A DNA stretch of 61,698 nucleotides from an uncultured Pseudomonas sp. GTDB lineage: Bacteria; Pseudomonadota; Gammaproteobacteria; Pseudomonadales; Pseudomonadaceae. Shown one piece after another: positions 10,948-20,395 of the stretch. A program made the position numbers and the translations under genes. Numbering within the stretch: the first letter of the stretch is position 1; each line of letters begins with the position of its first letter. The notes under the pieces are model-generated. The model was not told the origin of the DNA. It was given only the letters and a program-made list of their open reading frames with translations, and did no database searches. The DNA is taken from positions 1 through 61,698 of the forward strand of contig NZ_CAMPHI010000032.1 in assembly GCF_946885955.1 (NCBI RefSeq), written 5' to 3'.

Positions 10948-11816
10948 GCCTGGTCGCTGCATTGCGTTTGCCAGAACAGGTCGATCTGCGTGGTTTCATC
11001 CGCCTGTTGCAGCGTGCTCAAGTGCCGCACCGTGTCGCGGAAGAGGGGGGCGAACAGGTGCTCTGGGTGCCAGGCGAGGCGCTGGCCGAGCAGGTGCGCG
11101 AGTTGTATGCGCGTTTCCCTCAGGGCGATGTCGAGCCGCTCGCCGGGCAGCGGCCGCCAGACGAAGCGGGTACACCGGCGTCAGGCCTGGCCGTGCAACT
11201 GCGCGCGCACGCGATGACCACAACGATCCTGGGGCTGACCTTCCTGGTCGCCGCCTTGACCCTGGTTGGCGATAATTTTGCGGCGATCAGATGGTTGAGT
11301 TTCGTCGACTTTCAGGTTCAGGGCCGGCACCTGTATTTCGCCGAGTTCAGTCAGACCCTTGCCAGCGGCCAGTGGTGGCGCTTGCTGACTCCGATGCTGC
11401 TGCACTTCGGCTGGCTGCACCTGGCGATGAACAGTCTCTGGTACTGGGAGTTGGGTCGGCGTATCGAAACCCGACAGGGGCGTGTGGCGTTGCTGGGCCT
11501 GACGCTGTTGTTCGGTCTGGCGGCGAATATCGCCCAATATCTGTATGCCGGCCCGTCGCTGTTCGGCGGTTTGTCCGGCGTGCTCTATGGTTTGCTCGGG
11601 CATTGCTGGCTGTATCAGCTTCTGGCGCCGAACCCCATCTACCGTCTACCGCCCGGGGTGCTGGTGATGATGCTGGCCTGGCTATTGATCTGCATGACCG
11701 GGATCTTCGAATTGCTGGAGTTCGCCGCCATTGCCAACGCCGCGCATCTCGGCGGCTTGCTCATTGGCTGCCTGACCGGCGCACTGGGCGGTGCGCTCGC
11801 GCGTCGGCATCGGTAA
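10944..11816 (+). CDS. glpG: Rhomboid intramembrane serine protease
   Basis: A 290-aa inner-membrane protease. A small N-terminal cytoplasmic domain (about 1-85) precedes six membrane segments. Catalytic Ser211 lies in GLSGVLYG and His268 in ANAAHLGG, and the H-x3-N motif for the oxyanion site is in HFGWLHLAMN. These features match GlpG-type rhomboids, which cut single-pass membrane proteins within the bilayer. ATG at 10944 overlaps the previous stop. Confidence 0.92.
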   Translation: MSLVAALRLPEQVDLRGFIRLLQRAQVPHRVAEEGGEQVLWVPGEALAEQVRELYARFPQGDVEPLAGQRPPDEAGTPASGLAVQLRAHAMTTTILGLTFLVAALTLVGDNFAAIRWLSFVDFQVQGRHLYFAEFSQTLASGQWWRLLTPMLLHFGWLHLAMNSLWYWELGRRIETRQGRVALLGLTLLFGLAANIAQYLYAGPSLFGGLSGVLYGLLGHCWLYQLLAPNPIYRLPPGVLVMMLAWLLICMTGIFELLEFAAIANAAHLGGLLIGCLTGALGGALARRHR

Positions 11817-11870
11817 ACTGGCGCTTCGCCTTCGCCGCTATTCATTTGCAGTTATCCATTCGGAGCCACT

Positions 11871-12131
11871 ATGACGTCCTTTGCCGATGCTATCGACAAT
11901 ATCACCCCGGAGATTTATCAGAGCCTCAAGCTGGCGGTGGAGATCGGCAAATGGCCCGACGGCCGCAAGCTGACCCGGGAGCAGAAGGAGTTGACGCTGC
12001 AGGCACTGATCGCCTGGGAAGCGCAGAACCTGCCGGAGGAAGAGCGCATCGGCTATATGGAGCAGCAGTGCGAATCCCATCCCGCAGCAACGCCCGATCT
12101 GTTGTTCAAGACCTCGGATACCCTGCACTGA
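11871..12131 (+). CDS. YeaC-like protein (DUF1315)
   Basis: An 86-aa soluble protein resembling E. coli YeaC, with the family pattern ITPEIYQSLKLAVEIGKWPDG and WEAQNLPEEERIGY. Function unknown. Its stop shares a base with the start of the next gene (TGATG), indicating an operon. Confidence 0.85.
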   Translation: MTSFADAIDNITPEIYQSLKLAVEIGKWPDGRKLTREQKELTLQALIAWEAQNLPEEERIGYMEQQCESHPAATPDLLFKTSDTLH

Positions 12132-12967
12132 TGATCGAGTTGGCCCGTGGTGCCCTGAGCAAAATGGCGGTGCAGCTGGATGCGCCGGTGCAATACAGTT
12201 TTCGCCTGGGCGAGGAGCAGGTCGCGGTCAATCCGTTGATCGGCAAGACCCTGCGCCTGGAGTACCTCGGTGCGATCCATTGCAGCCACTGCGGACGCAA
12301 GACCAAGAGCAGCTTCAGCCAGGGCTATTGCTACCCCTGCATGCAGAAACTGGCCCAGTGCGATGTCTGCATCATGAGCCCCGAGCGCTGCCACTACGAT
12401 GCCGGTACCTGCCGCGAACCGAGTTGGGGCGAGCAATTCTGCATGACCGACCATATTGTCTATCTGGCCAATTCCTCGGGCGTGAAGGTCGGCATCACTC
12501 GCGCCAGCCAGATTCCCACGCGCTGGATCGACCAGGGCGCAACCCAGGCCCTGCCGATTTTTCGCGTGGCCACCCGCCAGCAATCAGGCTTTGTCGAAGA
12601 CCTGCTGCGCAGCCAGGTCGCCGATAAAACCAACTGGCGCGCCTTGCTCAAGGGGCATGCGCAACCGGTGGATTTGCTGGCCATCCGCGACCGGATAATG
12701 GCCGCCTGCGATACCGGCCTGACTGACCTGCAGCAGCGTTTCGGCATCCAGGCGGTGCAGCCGTTGCCCGATCAGAGCGTGGTCGATATCGCCTACCCGA
12801 TCGAGGCCTATCCAGCCAAAATCAACAGTTTCAACCTGGACAAGAATCCGCTGGCCGAAGGCACGTTGCTCGGCATCAAGGGCCAGTACCTGATGTTCGA
12901 CACCGGCGTGATCAATATCCGCAAGTACACTTCTTATCAGCTGGCCGTTCACCAACTGGCCCTCTGA
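12131..12967 (+). CDS. DUF2797 family zinc-ribbon protein
   Basis: A 278-aa protein. A four-cysteine ribbon (CSHCGRK and CYPC, residues about 45-70) is followed by CDVC and further Cys/His, and then a segment starting HIVYLANSSGVKVGITRASQ that resembles a GIY-YIG-like core (YLA followed by KVGIT). It may therefore act on nucleic acid; that is inference from the core similarity. Coupled to the YeaC-like gene upstream and 55 bp from pepN. Confidence 0.85.
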   Translation: MIELARGALSKMAVQLDAPVQYSFRLGEEQVAVNPLIGKTLRLEYLGAIHCSHCGRKTKSSFSQGYCYPCMQKLAQCDVCIMSPERCHYDAGTCREPSWGEQFCMTDHIVYLANSSGVKVGITRASQIPTRWIDQGATQALPIFRVATRQQSGFVEDLLRSQVADKTNWRALLKGHAQPVDLLAIRDRIMAACDTGLTDLQQRFGIQAVQPLPDQSVVDIAYPIEAYPAKINSFNLDKNPLAEGTLLGIKGQYLMFDTGVINIRKYTSYQLAVHQLAL

Positions 12968-13022
12968 CCATCCCTATTCGCCAACCCGGCGCCAAGGCGC
13001 TGTAGATAAAGGGCCACAAGCC

Positions 13023-15680
13023 ATGCGCACCGAACAACCGAAGATGATTTACCTGAAGGATTACCAGGCGCCGGATTATCTGATCGATGAGACGCACCTG
13101 ACGTTCGAGTTGTTCGAGGACCACACCCTGGTGCATGCGCAACTGGTGATGCGCCGCAATCCGGCGGCTGGCGAGGGACTGCCGCCTTTGCAACTGGACG
13201 GCCAGCAGCTCGAGTTGCTGTCCCTGGCGCTGAACGACCGCGAACTGGCGCCCGGCGATTACCAGCTGAGCGACAGCCACCTGACGCTGCAACCCGACAG
13301 CACCAGCTTCGTGATCGACAGCAGCGTGCGCATTCATCCGGAAAGCAACACCGCGCTGGAAGGGCTGTATAAGTCCGGCGGCATGTTCTGTACCCAGTGC
13401 GAGGCCGAGGGTTTCCGCAAGATCACCTACTACCTCGACCGCCCGGATGTGATGAGCAAATTCACCACCACCCTCAGCGCCGAGCAGCACAGCTACCCGG
13501 TACTGCTTTCCAATGGCAATCCGATCGCCAGCGGAAGCGAGGAAGGTGGCCGTCACTGGGCGACCTGGCAAGATCCGTTCATGAAACCGGCTTACCTGTT
13601 CGCCCTGGTGGCCGGCGACCTCTGGTGCGTGGAAGACAGCTTCACCACCATGAGCCAACGCGATGTCGCGCTGCGCATTTATGTCGAGCCGGAAAATATC
13701 GACAAATGCCAGCACGCCATGGACAGCCTGAAAAAGTCGATGCGTTGGGATGAAGAGGTGTACGGCCGCGAGTACGACCTGGATATCTTCATGATCGTTG
13801 CGGTCAACGACTTCAATATGGGCGCCATGGAAAACAAGGGCCTGAACATCTTCAATTCCAGCTGCGTGCTGGCCAAGGCCGAGACTGCCACCGATGCCGC
13901 CCACCAGCGCGTCGAAGCGGTGGTCGCTCACGAGTACTTCCATAACTGGTCGGGCAATCGGGTCACCTGCCGCGACTGGTTCCAGCTGTCGCTCAAAGAA
14001 GGCTTCACTGTATTCCGCGATTCCGAGTTCAGCGCCGACATGCATTCGCGCACGGTCAAGCGCATCGAAGACGCGGCCTACCTGCGCACCCATCAGTTCG
14101 CCGAGGACGCCGGCCCGATGGCCCACTCGGTGCGCCCGGAGGCCTTTATCGAGATCTCCAACTTCTACACCCTGACCGTTTACGAGAAGGGCGCGGAAGT
14201 GGTGCGCATGATCCATACCCTGGTCGGCGTCGACGGCTTCCGTAAAGGCAGTGATCTGTACTTCCAGCGTCATGACGGCCAGGCGGTGACCTGCGACGAC
14301 TTCATCAAGGCCATGGAAGACGCCAATGCCATCGACCTGAGCCAGTTCAAACGCTGGTACAGCCAGGCCGGTACGCCGCGTCTGGCGGTTAGCGAAGACT
14401 ACGACGCGGCCGCGAAAACCTATCGCCTGACGTTCAAGCAGAGCTGCCCCGCCACGCCAGGGCAGAGCGAAAAGCTGCCCTTCGTGATCCCCGTGGCCTT
14501 GGGCTTGTTGGGTGCTCAGGGGCAGGCATTACCCCTGCGACTGCAGGGTGAGGCGAGCGCAGGCGAGGCGTCGCGCGTGTTCTCGATTACCGAGGCCGAA
14601 CAGCTGCTGACCTTCGTCGATGTCGAGGAACGGCCCCTGCCTTCATTGCTGCGAGGCTTCTCCGCGCCGGTCAAATTGAGTTTCCCTTACAGCCGCGACC
14701 AACTGATGTTCCTCATGCAGCACGATGACGATGGCTTCAATCGTTGGGAGGCCGGCCAGCAGCTCGCCGTGCAGGTGCTGCAGGAGCTGATCGGCCAGCA
14801 TCAACGGGGCGAAGCGCTGGTGCTGGACCAGCGCTTGGTGACCGCACTGCGCAGCGTGCTGGAAAACCCGACGTTGGATCAGGCGATGGTCGCCGAAATG
14901 CTGTCCCTGCCGGGCGAAGGCTACCTGACCGAGATTAGCGAGGTGGCGGATGTCGAGGCGATCCATGCGGCGCGCGAGTTCGCTCGGCAACAGTTGGCCG
15001 AGGCGCTGTTCGAGCCGCTCTGGCAGCGTTACCAGGCCAATCGGCAGGTTTCCCGCGATAGCGCCTACGTCGCCGAGGCGGCACATTTCGCCCGCCGCAG
15101 TCTGCAGAACATCGCCTTGTCCTACCTGATGCTCAGCGGCAAGCCGGAAGTCCTGGCGGCCTGCCTGGAGCAGTTCGAGGTGTGCGACAACATGACCGAG
15201 CGCCTCACCGCGTTGGCGGTGCTGGTCAATTCGTCGTTCGAAGAGGAAAAGGCCAAGGCGCTGGCGAGCTTCGCCGACTACTTCAAGGACAACCCGCTGG
15301 TGATGGATCAGTGGTTCAGCGTGCAGGCCGCCAACGCGCTGCCCGGTGCGCTGGGGCGTGTCCAGCAACTGATGCAGCATCCGGCCTTCACCCTGAAGAA
15401 CCCGAACAAGGTCCGTGCGCTGATCGGCGCGTTCGCCGGGCAGAATCCCGTGGGTTTCCACCAGGCCGACGGCAGCGGTTACCGCTTCCTCGCCGATCAG
15501 GTGATCGTGCTCAACGCTTTGAATCCGCAAATCGCCTCGCGCTTACTGTCGCCGCTTACCCGCTGGCGTAAATACGACAGCGCCCGCCAGGCGCTGATGA
15601 GGGCTGAGCTTGAGCGCATTCTGGCGTCCGGTGAGTTGTCCAGCGATGTCTACGAAGTGGTCAGCAAAAGCCTGGTTTAG
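13023..15680 (+). CDS. pepN: Aminopeptidase N (M1 family)
   Basis: An 885-aa zinc aminopeptidase that removes N-terminal residues from peptides during protein turnover. The substrate-binding GAMEN lies at about residue 267 and the zinc motif HEYFH at 303-307, with the third ligand Glu in LKEGFTVFRD. The C-terminal alpha-helical domain is complete. Length and motif positions match E. coli PepN. It ends the operon-like block starting at nadK. Confidence 0.97.
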   Translation: MRTEQPKMIYLKDYQAPDYLIDETHLTFELFEDHTLVHAQLVMRRNPAAGEGLPPLQLDGQQLELLSLALNDRELAPGDYQLSDSHLTLQPDSTSFVIDSSVRIHPESNTALEGLYKSGGMFCTQCEAEGFRKITYYLDRPDVMSKFTTTLSAEQHSYPVLLSNGNPIASGSEEGGRHWATWQDPFMKPAYLFALVAGDLWCVEDSFTTMSQRDVALRIYVEPENIDKCQHAMDSLKKSMRWDEEVYGREYDLDIFMIVAVNDFNMGAMENKGLNIFNSSCVLAKAETATDAAHQRVEAVVAHEYFHNWSGNRVTCRDWFQLSLKEGFTVFRDSEFSADMHSRTVKRIEDAAYLRTHQFAEDAGPMAHSVRPEAFIEISNFYTLTVYEKGAEVVRMIHTLVGVDGFRKGSDLYFQRHDGQAVTCDDFIKAMEDANAIDLSQFKRWYSQAGTPRLAVSEDYDAAAKTYRLTFKQSCPATPGQSEKLPFVIPVALGLLGAQGQALPLRLQGEASAGEASRVFSITEAEQLLTFVDVEERPLPSLLRGFSAPVKLSFPYSRDQLMFLMQHDDDGFNRWEAGQQLAVQVLQELIGQHQRGEALVLDQRLVTALRSVLENPTLDQAMVAEMLSLPGEGYLTEISEVADVEAIHAAREFARQQLAEALFEPLWQRYQANRQVSRDSAYVAEAAHFARRSLQNIALSYLMLSGKPEVLAACLEQFEVCDNMTERLTALAVLVNSSFEEEKAKALASFADYFKDNPLVMDQWFSVQAANALPGALGRVQQLMQHPAFTLKNPNKVRALIGAFAGQNPVGFHQADGSGYRFLADQVIVLNALNPQIASRLLSPLTRWRKYDSARQALMRAELERILASGELSSDVYEVVSKSLV

Positions 15681-16025
15681 CATCAGGCGAGAGTAACCCT
15701 TGGCCGATAAGGGCCAAGGTGGAGATCTGGAAGTGTTACCGGTCATGGGGATCGGTAGCACTATTCTGTTACTGGGCAAAAAATCCGGCGCAACGCTCGA
15801 TTAATTACATACTTAAGATTTCCGCGTGCGGCTTGACGCTACCCATTGTTGCCGTGTAGCGCACTGCTTGCCTGCTGTTTGGCGCTGGCGATACGTCGCT
15901 GAAGTGCTGCATAAAACAAGCGCTTTCCACTTATTACCAAATAATCCGCTTGCTGAATGAGCAGTCATAAAGTGGCGTGAAGTTATTGGTTTGCCTTGTG
16001 TAATTTTTTTATACGCTCGTTTGAA

Positions 16026-16042
16026 TTGGCACCATGGTTGCA
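16026..16042 (+). promoter_or_regulatory. Sigma-54 (RpoN) promoter
   Basis: TTGGCAC-CATGG-TTGCA matches the -24/-12 consensus, with GG and GC separated by exactly 10 bases. Transcription from here would give a leader of about 385 bases before the YCF48-like gene. The enhancer-binding activator site was not identified. Confidence 0.72.
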
Positions 16043-16417
16043 GTGCGATATCTAGCGTATGACTTTAGCTGGAGCGCTAGCGTCGTGCTGTTCGGAGCGT
16101 ATCAGATGCGCCGGTTTTGGCCTCTTGCAGCGGCGCTATCACCCATTGCAGGCGGGTTCCGGCAAATCGGCGGGTGATCCTTGATCATGCAGGTTCGAGT
16201 GAGCGGCGGACGTTGCCGACGCATCGGTCGATGCGCTTCGATCGTTGGGTGGTCTGCTCGAAAGACCGCTACAGTTGATGCGTCCTTTTCGCTTTTTTAT
16301 GCGTCAGGAATGCCGGTCATGCGGGTTGGTTTTAACAAAACATAACCGCTCGCTGATTGTCAGGCCTTTTGAAAGCTCGATAGCATAGGAGGTCTGCTAA
16401 CAGGCAGTACCACCTAT

Positions 16418-16425
16418 AACAATAA
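16418..16425 (+). promoter_or_regulatory. Candidate Crc/Hfq (CA motif) site
   Basis: AACAATAA fits the AAnAAnAA motif bound by Hfq-Crc in Pseudomonas and directly precedes the Shine-Dalgarno GGGGGAAGG of the next gene. Binding there would block translation while preferred carbon sources are present. Confidence 0.5.
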
Positions 16426-16437
16426 GGGGGAAGGTAT

Positions 16438-17541
16438 ATGAGTGAGCCCGTTTTGCGGCGCACCCAAGCCGGTCTTGCCGCAGGTTTGCTCTGCGCACCG
16501 GTGTTCCGCGTTCAATCGCCGTTAGCTAGAGCGCTTTCTTTGTGCGGTCTATTGTCCGTTATGAGTTTTGCCGCTGTTCCTGCCTGTGCGCAAGCCAACG
16601 CCGAAGCCTCAGCCGCAGCCGGCTATTCCGTCCCGTCCGACCTGGCGCAGCACACTCTGTTGCTCGATGTGGCCCATGCCGGCAAACGCCTGGTGAGCGT
16701 CGGTGACCGTGGCCATATCCTTTATTCCGATGACAACGCCGCCACCTGGGCGCAAGCCAAGGTGCCGACCAAGCAATTACTCACCGCGGTATTCTTCGTC
16801 GACGACACCTACGGCTGGGCCGTTGGTCACGACGCGCAGATTCTTGCCACCCAGGATGGCGGGAAGACGTGGGTCACCCAGTTCAAGGATGTCGAGCGCG
16901 AAGAAGGCTCGCCATTTCTCGACGTCTGGTTCAAGGACCGCGATACCGGTTTTGTCGTAGGCGCCTACGGGGCGCTGCTGATGACCAGCGATGGTGGCAA
17001 GAACTGGGAAGACATCGGCGATCGTCTGAACAGCGACGAGGGCTATCACCTCAATGCCATAGTTGCGGTGAAAGACGCCGGCTTGTTCATCGTCGGCGAA
17101 CTGGGTGGCATGTTCCGTTCGGCCGATTGGGGCCAGACCTGGGAAGCGGTCAAGGGACCTTACGAGGGCTCGCTGTTCGGGGCGCTGGGTACCCATGAAG
17201 CAGGAACCCTGCTGGTCTACGGGCTGCGCGGTCACTTGTTCCGCTCCAGCGATTTCGGCGACACCTGGGAGCGGATCGAGCTGAATACCCCTAATAACGG
17301 CCCGCTGGAGTTCGGTCTGGCGGACGGCAACTTGTTGCAGGACGGTTCGATAGTTGTGGTCGGTCACGGCGGCAGCGTGCTGAAAAGCACCGACGGCGGC
17401 CGTACGTTCGACTTGATCAATCGCAGGGATCGGCTATCGCTGGCCGGCGTCGCTGCACTGGATAATGGCAACCTGATTCTGGTGGGGCAGGGCGGCGTGC
17501 ATGTCGCTTCGCCAACTGGCGCCGAGCTGGGCCAACCATAA
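16438..17541 (+). CDS. YCF48-like periplasmic beta-propeller protein
   Basis: A 367-aa secreted protein. A long N-terminal region ends in a signal segment (ALSLCGLLSVMSFAAVPACA, cleavage after about residue 52). The mature part has seven or so BNR/Asp-box repeats (SDDNAATW, TQDGGKTW, TSDGGKNW, RSADWGQTW, RSSDFGDTW, KSTDGGRTF), as in photosystem assembly factor YCF48. It has a strong ribosome site. It lies 18 bp upstream of an RND exporter gene, and such pairs recur in proteobacteria; it is probably a periplasmic partner of the exporter. The usual DUF1302/DUF1329 partners are absent. Confidence 0.88.
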   Translation: MSEPVLRRTQAGLAAGLLCAPVFRVQSPLARALSLCGLLSVMSFAAVPACAQANAEASAAAGYSVPSDLAQHTLLLDVAHAGKRLVSVGDRGHILYSDDNAATWAQAKVPTKQLLTAVFFVDDTYGWAVGHDAQILATQDGGKTWVTQFKDVEREEGSPFLDVWFKDRDTGFVVGAYGALLMTSDGGKNWEDIGDRLNSDEGYHLNAIVAVKDAGLFIVGELGGMFRSADWGQTWEAVKGPYEGSLFGALGTHEAGTLLVYGLRGHLFRSSDFGDTWERIELNTPNNGPLEFGLADGNLLQDGSIVVVGHGGSVLKSTDGGRTFDLINRRDRLSLAGVAALDNGNLILVGQGGVHVASPTGAELGQP

Positions 17542-17559
17542 TAAGCCGGGAGAGTTTGC

Positions 17560-19914
17560 ATGAGTAAGCATCAACAACAACCTGCGTCTTTCCTTGAGCG
17601 GTTGATCTTCAATAATCGCCCGGCGGTCATCCTGCTGTGCCTGCTGATCAGCATCTTTCTGTTCTACCAAGCGTCCCAGGTGCGCCCGCAAACCAGCTTC
17701 GAGAAGATGATTCCGCTGGGGCATCCCTATATCCAGAACATGATGGATCACCGCGACGATCTGTCCAACCTGGCCAATACCGTGCGTATCTCGGTTGAAG
17801 CGGTCGACGGCGACATCTTCAGCAAAGACTACATGGAGACGCTGCGGCAGATTCATGACGAGGTGTTCTACATTCCCGGTGTCGATCGTTCAGGACTGAA
17901 ATCCCTGTGGAGCCCGAGCGTTCGCTGGACCGAAGTGACCGAGGAAGGTTTCTCCGGCGGTGAAGTCATCCCGCAGACCTACGATGGATCGCCCGACAGC
18001 CTTGAGGATCTGCGCAGCAACATCCTCAAGTCCGGGCAGGTCGGTCGCCTGGTGGCCAACAACTTCAAATCGAGCATTATCGATCTGCCCTTGCTCGAGT
18101 CCTATCCCGACCCCGAGGATCAGGGCAAGCAGGTGCCGCTGAACTACCAGAAGTTCTCCCATGAACTCGAAGAGAAGATTCGCGAGAAATACCAGGCGCA
18201 AAACCCCAATGTGAAAATTCACATCATCGGTTTCGCCAAGAAGGTCGGCGATCTGATCGATGGCCTGATCGGTGTGGCGCTGTTCTTCGCCGTGGCCATC
18301 GGTATCACCTTCGTCTTGTTGCTGTGGTTCACCCACTGCATCAAGAGCACGGTCGCGGTATTGATCGCCACGCTGATTGCGGTGGTCTGGCAGCTCGGTT
18401 TGCTGCACACCCTGGGCTTCGGTCTGGACCCCTATTCGATGCTGGTGCCGTTCCTGGTATTCGCCATCGGTATTTCCCACGGGGTGCAGAAGATCAACGG
18501 CATCGCCATGGCCTCGGGTGAGGCGACCGACGCCTTGTCAGCGGCGCGCATGGCGTTTCGCCAACTGTTCATCCCCGGCTTGGTGGCGCTGCTGTCGGAC
18601 GCCGTGGGTTTCGTGACCTTGCTGCTGATCGATATCGGCGTAATCCGCGAACTGGCCATCGGCGCATCCATGGGTGTGGCGGTGATCATCCTGACCAACC
18701 TGATTCTGTTGCCGGTGATCATTTCCTACATCGGCATCAGCAGCAAGGCGGTGAAGATCAGCCGGGAGGAGGCCGTCAAGGAGCATCCGTTCTGGCGTAA
18801 GATTTCCAATTTTGCCCACCCGATGGTGGCGCCGATTTCCGTGGTGATCGCTCTGGGGGCGCTCGGCGGCGGGATCTGGTACGGGCAGAACCTGAAGATC
18901 GGCGACCTCGATCAGGGGGCTCCGGAACTGCATCCGGATTCGCGCTACAACCTGGATAACGACTTCGTCATCCATAACTACTCCACCAGCTCCGACGTAC
19001 TGGTGATCATGGTCAAGACTGCAGTGGAAGGTTGCTCGACCTACCAGACGCTCTCGGCCATGGACGAGCTGATGTGGAAGATGCAGAACACCGAAGGCGT
19101 ACAGTCGGCGATTTCCATGGTCACCGTGTCCAAGCAGGTGATCAAGGGGATGAACGAGGGCAACCTGAAATGGGAAACCCTGTCGCGCAACAAGGACGTG
19201 TTGAACAATTCGATCGCCCGTGCCGATGGCCTTTACAACAGCGACTGCTCGCTGGCACCGGTGCTGGTGTTCCTCAATGATCACAAGGCGGAAACCCTGG
19301 AGCGTACCGTTGCGGTCGCCGAGGCGTTCGCCAAGGAACACAGCAACGACGACCTGCAGTTCCTGCTCGCAGCGGGTAACGCCGGCATCGAAGCCGCGAC
19401 CAACGAGGTGATCGCGGCGTCCGAAGACACCATGCTGATAGCGGTCTATGCCGCGGTGAGCATCATGTGCCTGCTGACGTTCCGTTCCCTGGCCGCGACC
19501 CTGTGCGTGATCCTGCCGCTGGTGCTGACTTCGGTGCTGGGCAACGCGCTGATGGCGTTCATGGGTATCGGCGTGAAGGTCGCGACTTTGCCGGTGATCG
19601 CCTTGGGCGTGGGTATCGGTGTCGACTACGGCATCTATATCTACAGTCGTCTGGAAACCTACTTGCGCCAGGGACTTTCGCTGCAGGAGGCGTACTACGA
19701 GACGCTCAAGTCGACCGGTAAGGCCGTGCTGTTCACCGGGGTTTGCCTGGCCATCGGTGTGGCGACCTGGATCTTCTCGGCGATCAAGTTCCAGGCCGAT
19801 ATGGGCTTGATGCTGACCTTCATGTTCCTCTGGAACATGATCGGCGCGATCTGGCTGCTGCCGGCCCTGGCGCGCTTCCTGATCAATCCGGAGAAGTTGC
19901 GCAACAAGGCCTGA
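17560..19914 (+). CDS. RND/MMPL family exporter
   Basis: A 784-aa inner-membrane transporter with the RND layout: TM1 (about 25-45), a large periplasmic loop (to about 225), five membrane segments (about 230-400), TM7 near 425, a second periplasmic loop and five more segments (about 620-770). The SSD-like GIGVDYGIYIYSRLE motif with Asp lies in the second membrane block. Members of the MMPL/HpnN-like branch move lipids or hydrophobic molecules to the outer membrane; the substrate here is unknown. Same operon as the YCF48-like gene, followed by a strong terminator. Confidence 0.9.
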   Translation: MSKHQQQPASFLERLIFNNRPAVILLCLLISIFLFYQASQVRPQTSFEKMIPLGHPYIQNMMDHRDDLSNLANTVRISVEAVDGDIFSKDYMETLRQIHDEVFYIPGVDRSGLKSLWSPSVRWTEVTEEGFSGGEVIPQTYDGSPDSLEDLRSNILKSGQVGRLVANNFKSSIIDLPLLESYPDPEDQGKQVPLNYQKFSHELEEKIREKYQAQNPNVKIHIIGFAKKVGDLIDGLIGVALFFAVAIGITFVLLLWFTHCIKSTVAVLIATLIAVVWQLGLLHTLGFGLDPYSMLVPFLVFAIGISHGVQKINGIAMASGEATDALSAARMAFRQLFIPGLVALLSDAVGFVTLLLIDIGVIRELAIGASMGVAVIILTNLILLPVIISYIGISSKAVKISREEAVKEHPFWRKISNFAHPMVAPISVVIALGALGGGIWYGQNLKIGDLDQGAPELHPDSRYNLDNDFVIHNYSTSSDVLVIMVKTAVEGCSTYQTLSAMDELMWKMQNTEGVQSAISMVTVSKQVIKGMNEGNLKWETLSRNKDVLNNSIARADGLYNSDCSLAPVLVFLNDHKAETLERTVAVAEAFAKEHSNDDLQFLLAAGNAGIEAATNEVIAASEDTMLIAVYAAVSIMCLLTFRSLAATLCVILPLVLTSVLGNALMAFMGIGVKVATLPVIALGVGIGVDYGIYIYSRLETYLRQGLSLQEAYYETLKSTGKAVLFTGVCLAIGVATWIFSAIKFQADMGLMLTFMFLWNMIGAIWLLPALARFLINPEKLRNKA

Positions 19915-19932
19915 GGCTGAGGCGCGTTACAT

Positions 19933-19970
19933 AAAAAACCGCGGCCCCGGCCGCGGTTTTTTTTTTGCGC
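19933..19970 (+). terminator. Rho-independent terminator of the YCF48-RND operon
   Basis: AAAAAACCGCGGCC / GGCCGCGG stem with a CC-centred turn, followed by ten T residues, 20-50 bases after the exporter stop. Confidence 0.95.
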
Positions 19971-20395
19971 TATGTCCCCATTATCTGTTGCATGCTGCGA
20001 TGTCTTTTTGGCGGCGCGCTCGCGCAGCAAATGCAGCGCGCAGGGCTGGCCGCTCACTGTGCTACGGGGCAGCCGAAAAGATTCGGAGCGTCCAGCTGCG
20101 AAGCTCATGTATGGCGTGGCGTTGGCTGTGGGGGAAATGCTGGAGCGCTCGCCCAGGGCTGCTCATCGATCGCAGCAACGCCCACCTGTGGGCGCGAACC
20201 AGGGGTTGCAGCGGTTGTTTCGGAAAGGCCTGCGGTGGGGCATCTGCCTGGTTGGCGTGCTGCGCAGTGCTGATGAGGTCGGGCTGGATGAGCAATCAAT
20301 CAGGGCGTTGCTTGGCGTCACCGTGCCCTTGGGGCCATCTAGAGTTCGGACGTCGCGGTATCAACCGGCACCTGGCCGGTCGATACCGCGGGCGA
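19971..20395. other. Gene-free stretch between exporter terminator and msrA
   Basis: High-GC DNA with several overlapping open frames but no ribosome site or recognisable protein. The only clear structure is the stem-loop at 20354-20390. Confidence 0.5.
20354..20390 (-). terminator. Long stem-loop after msrA
   Basis: CGCGGTATCAACCGGC pairs with GCCGGTCGATACCGCG (one mismatch) around a five-base loop, just after the msrA stop. There is no T run, so it may stabilise the 3' end rather than terminate by itself. Confidence 0.5.

Larger units (their letters stand above)
15681..16437. other. 757-bp gene-free leader region
   Basis: Contains a hairpin just after pepN (CCTTGGCC/GGCCAAGG, 15698-15719, no T run), a sigma-54 promoter at 16026-16042 and a CA-rich site at 16418-16425. 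A 23-codon frame with GGAG upstream at 16106-16177 (begins MRRFWPLAAA) could be a leader peptide but has no other support. The rest is AT-richer than the flanks and shows no coding signal. Confidence 0.7.

Noticed and set aside
15986..16014. Sigma-70 promoter TTGGTT-N17-TTATAC in the pepN-YCF48 gap
   Set aside because: Weak match; the sigma-54 promoter 12 bases downstream is far better, so this was not listed as a feature.
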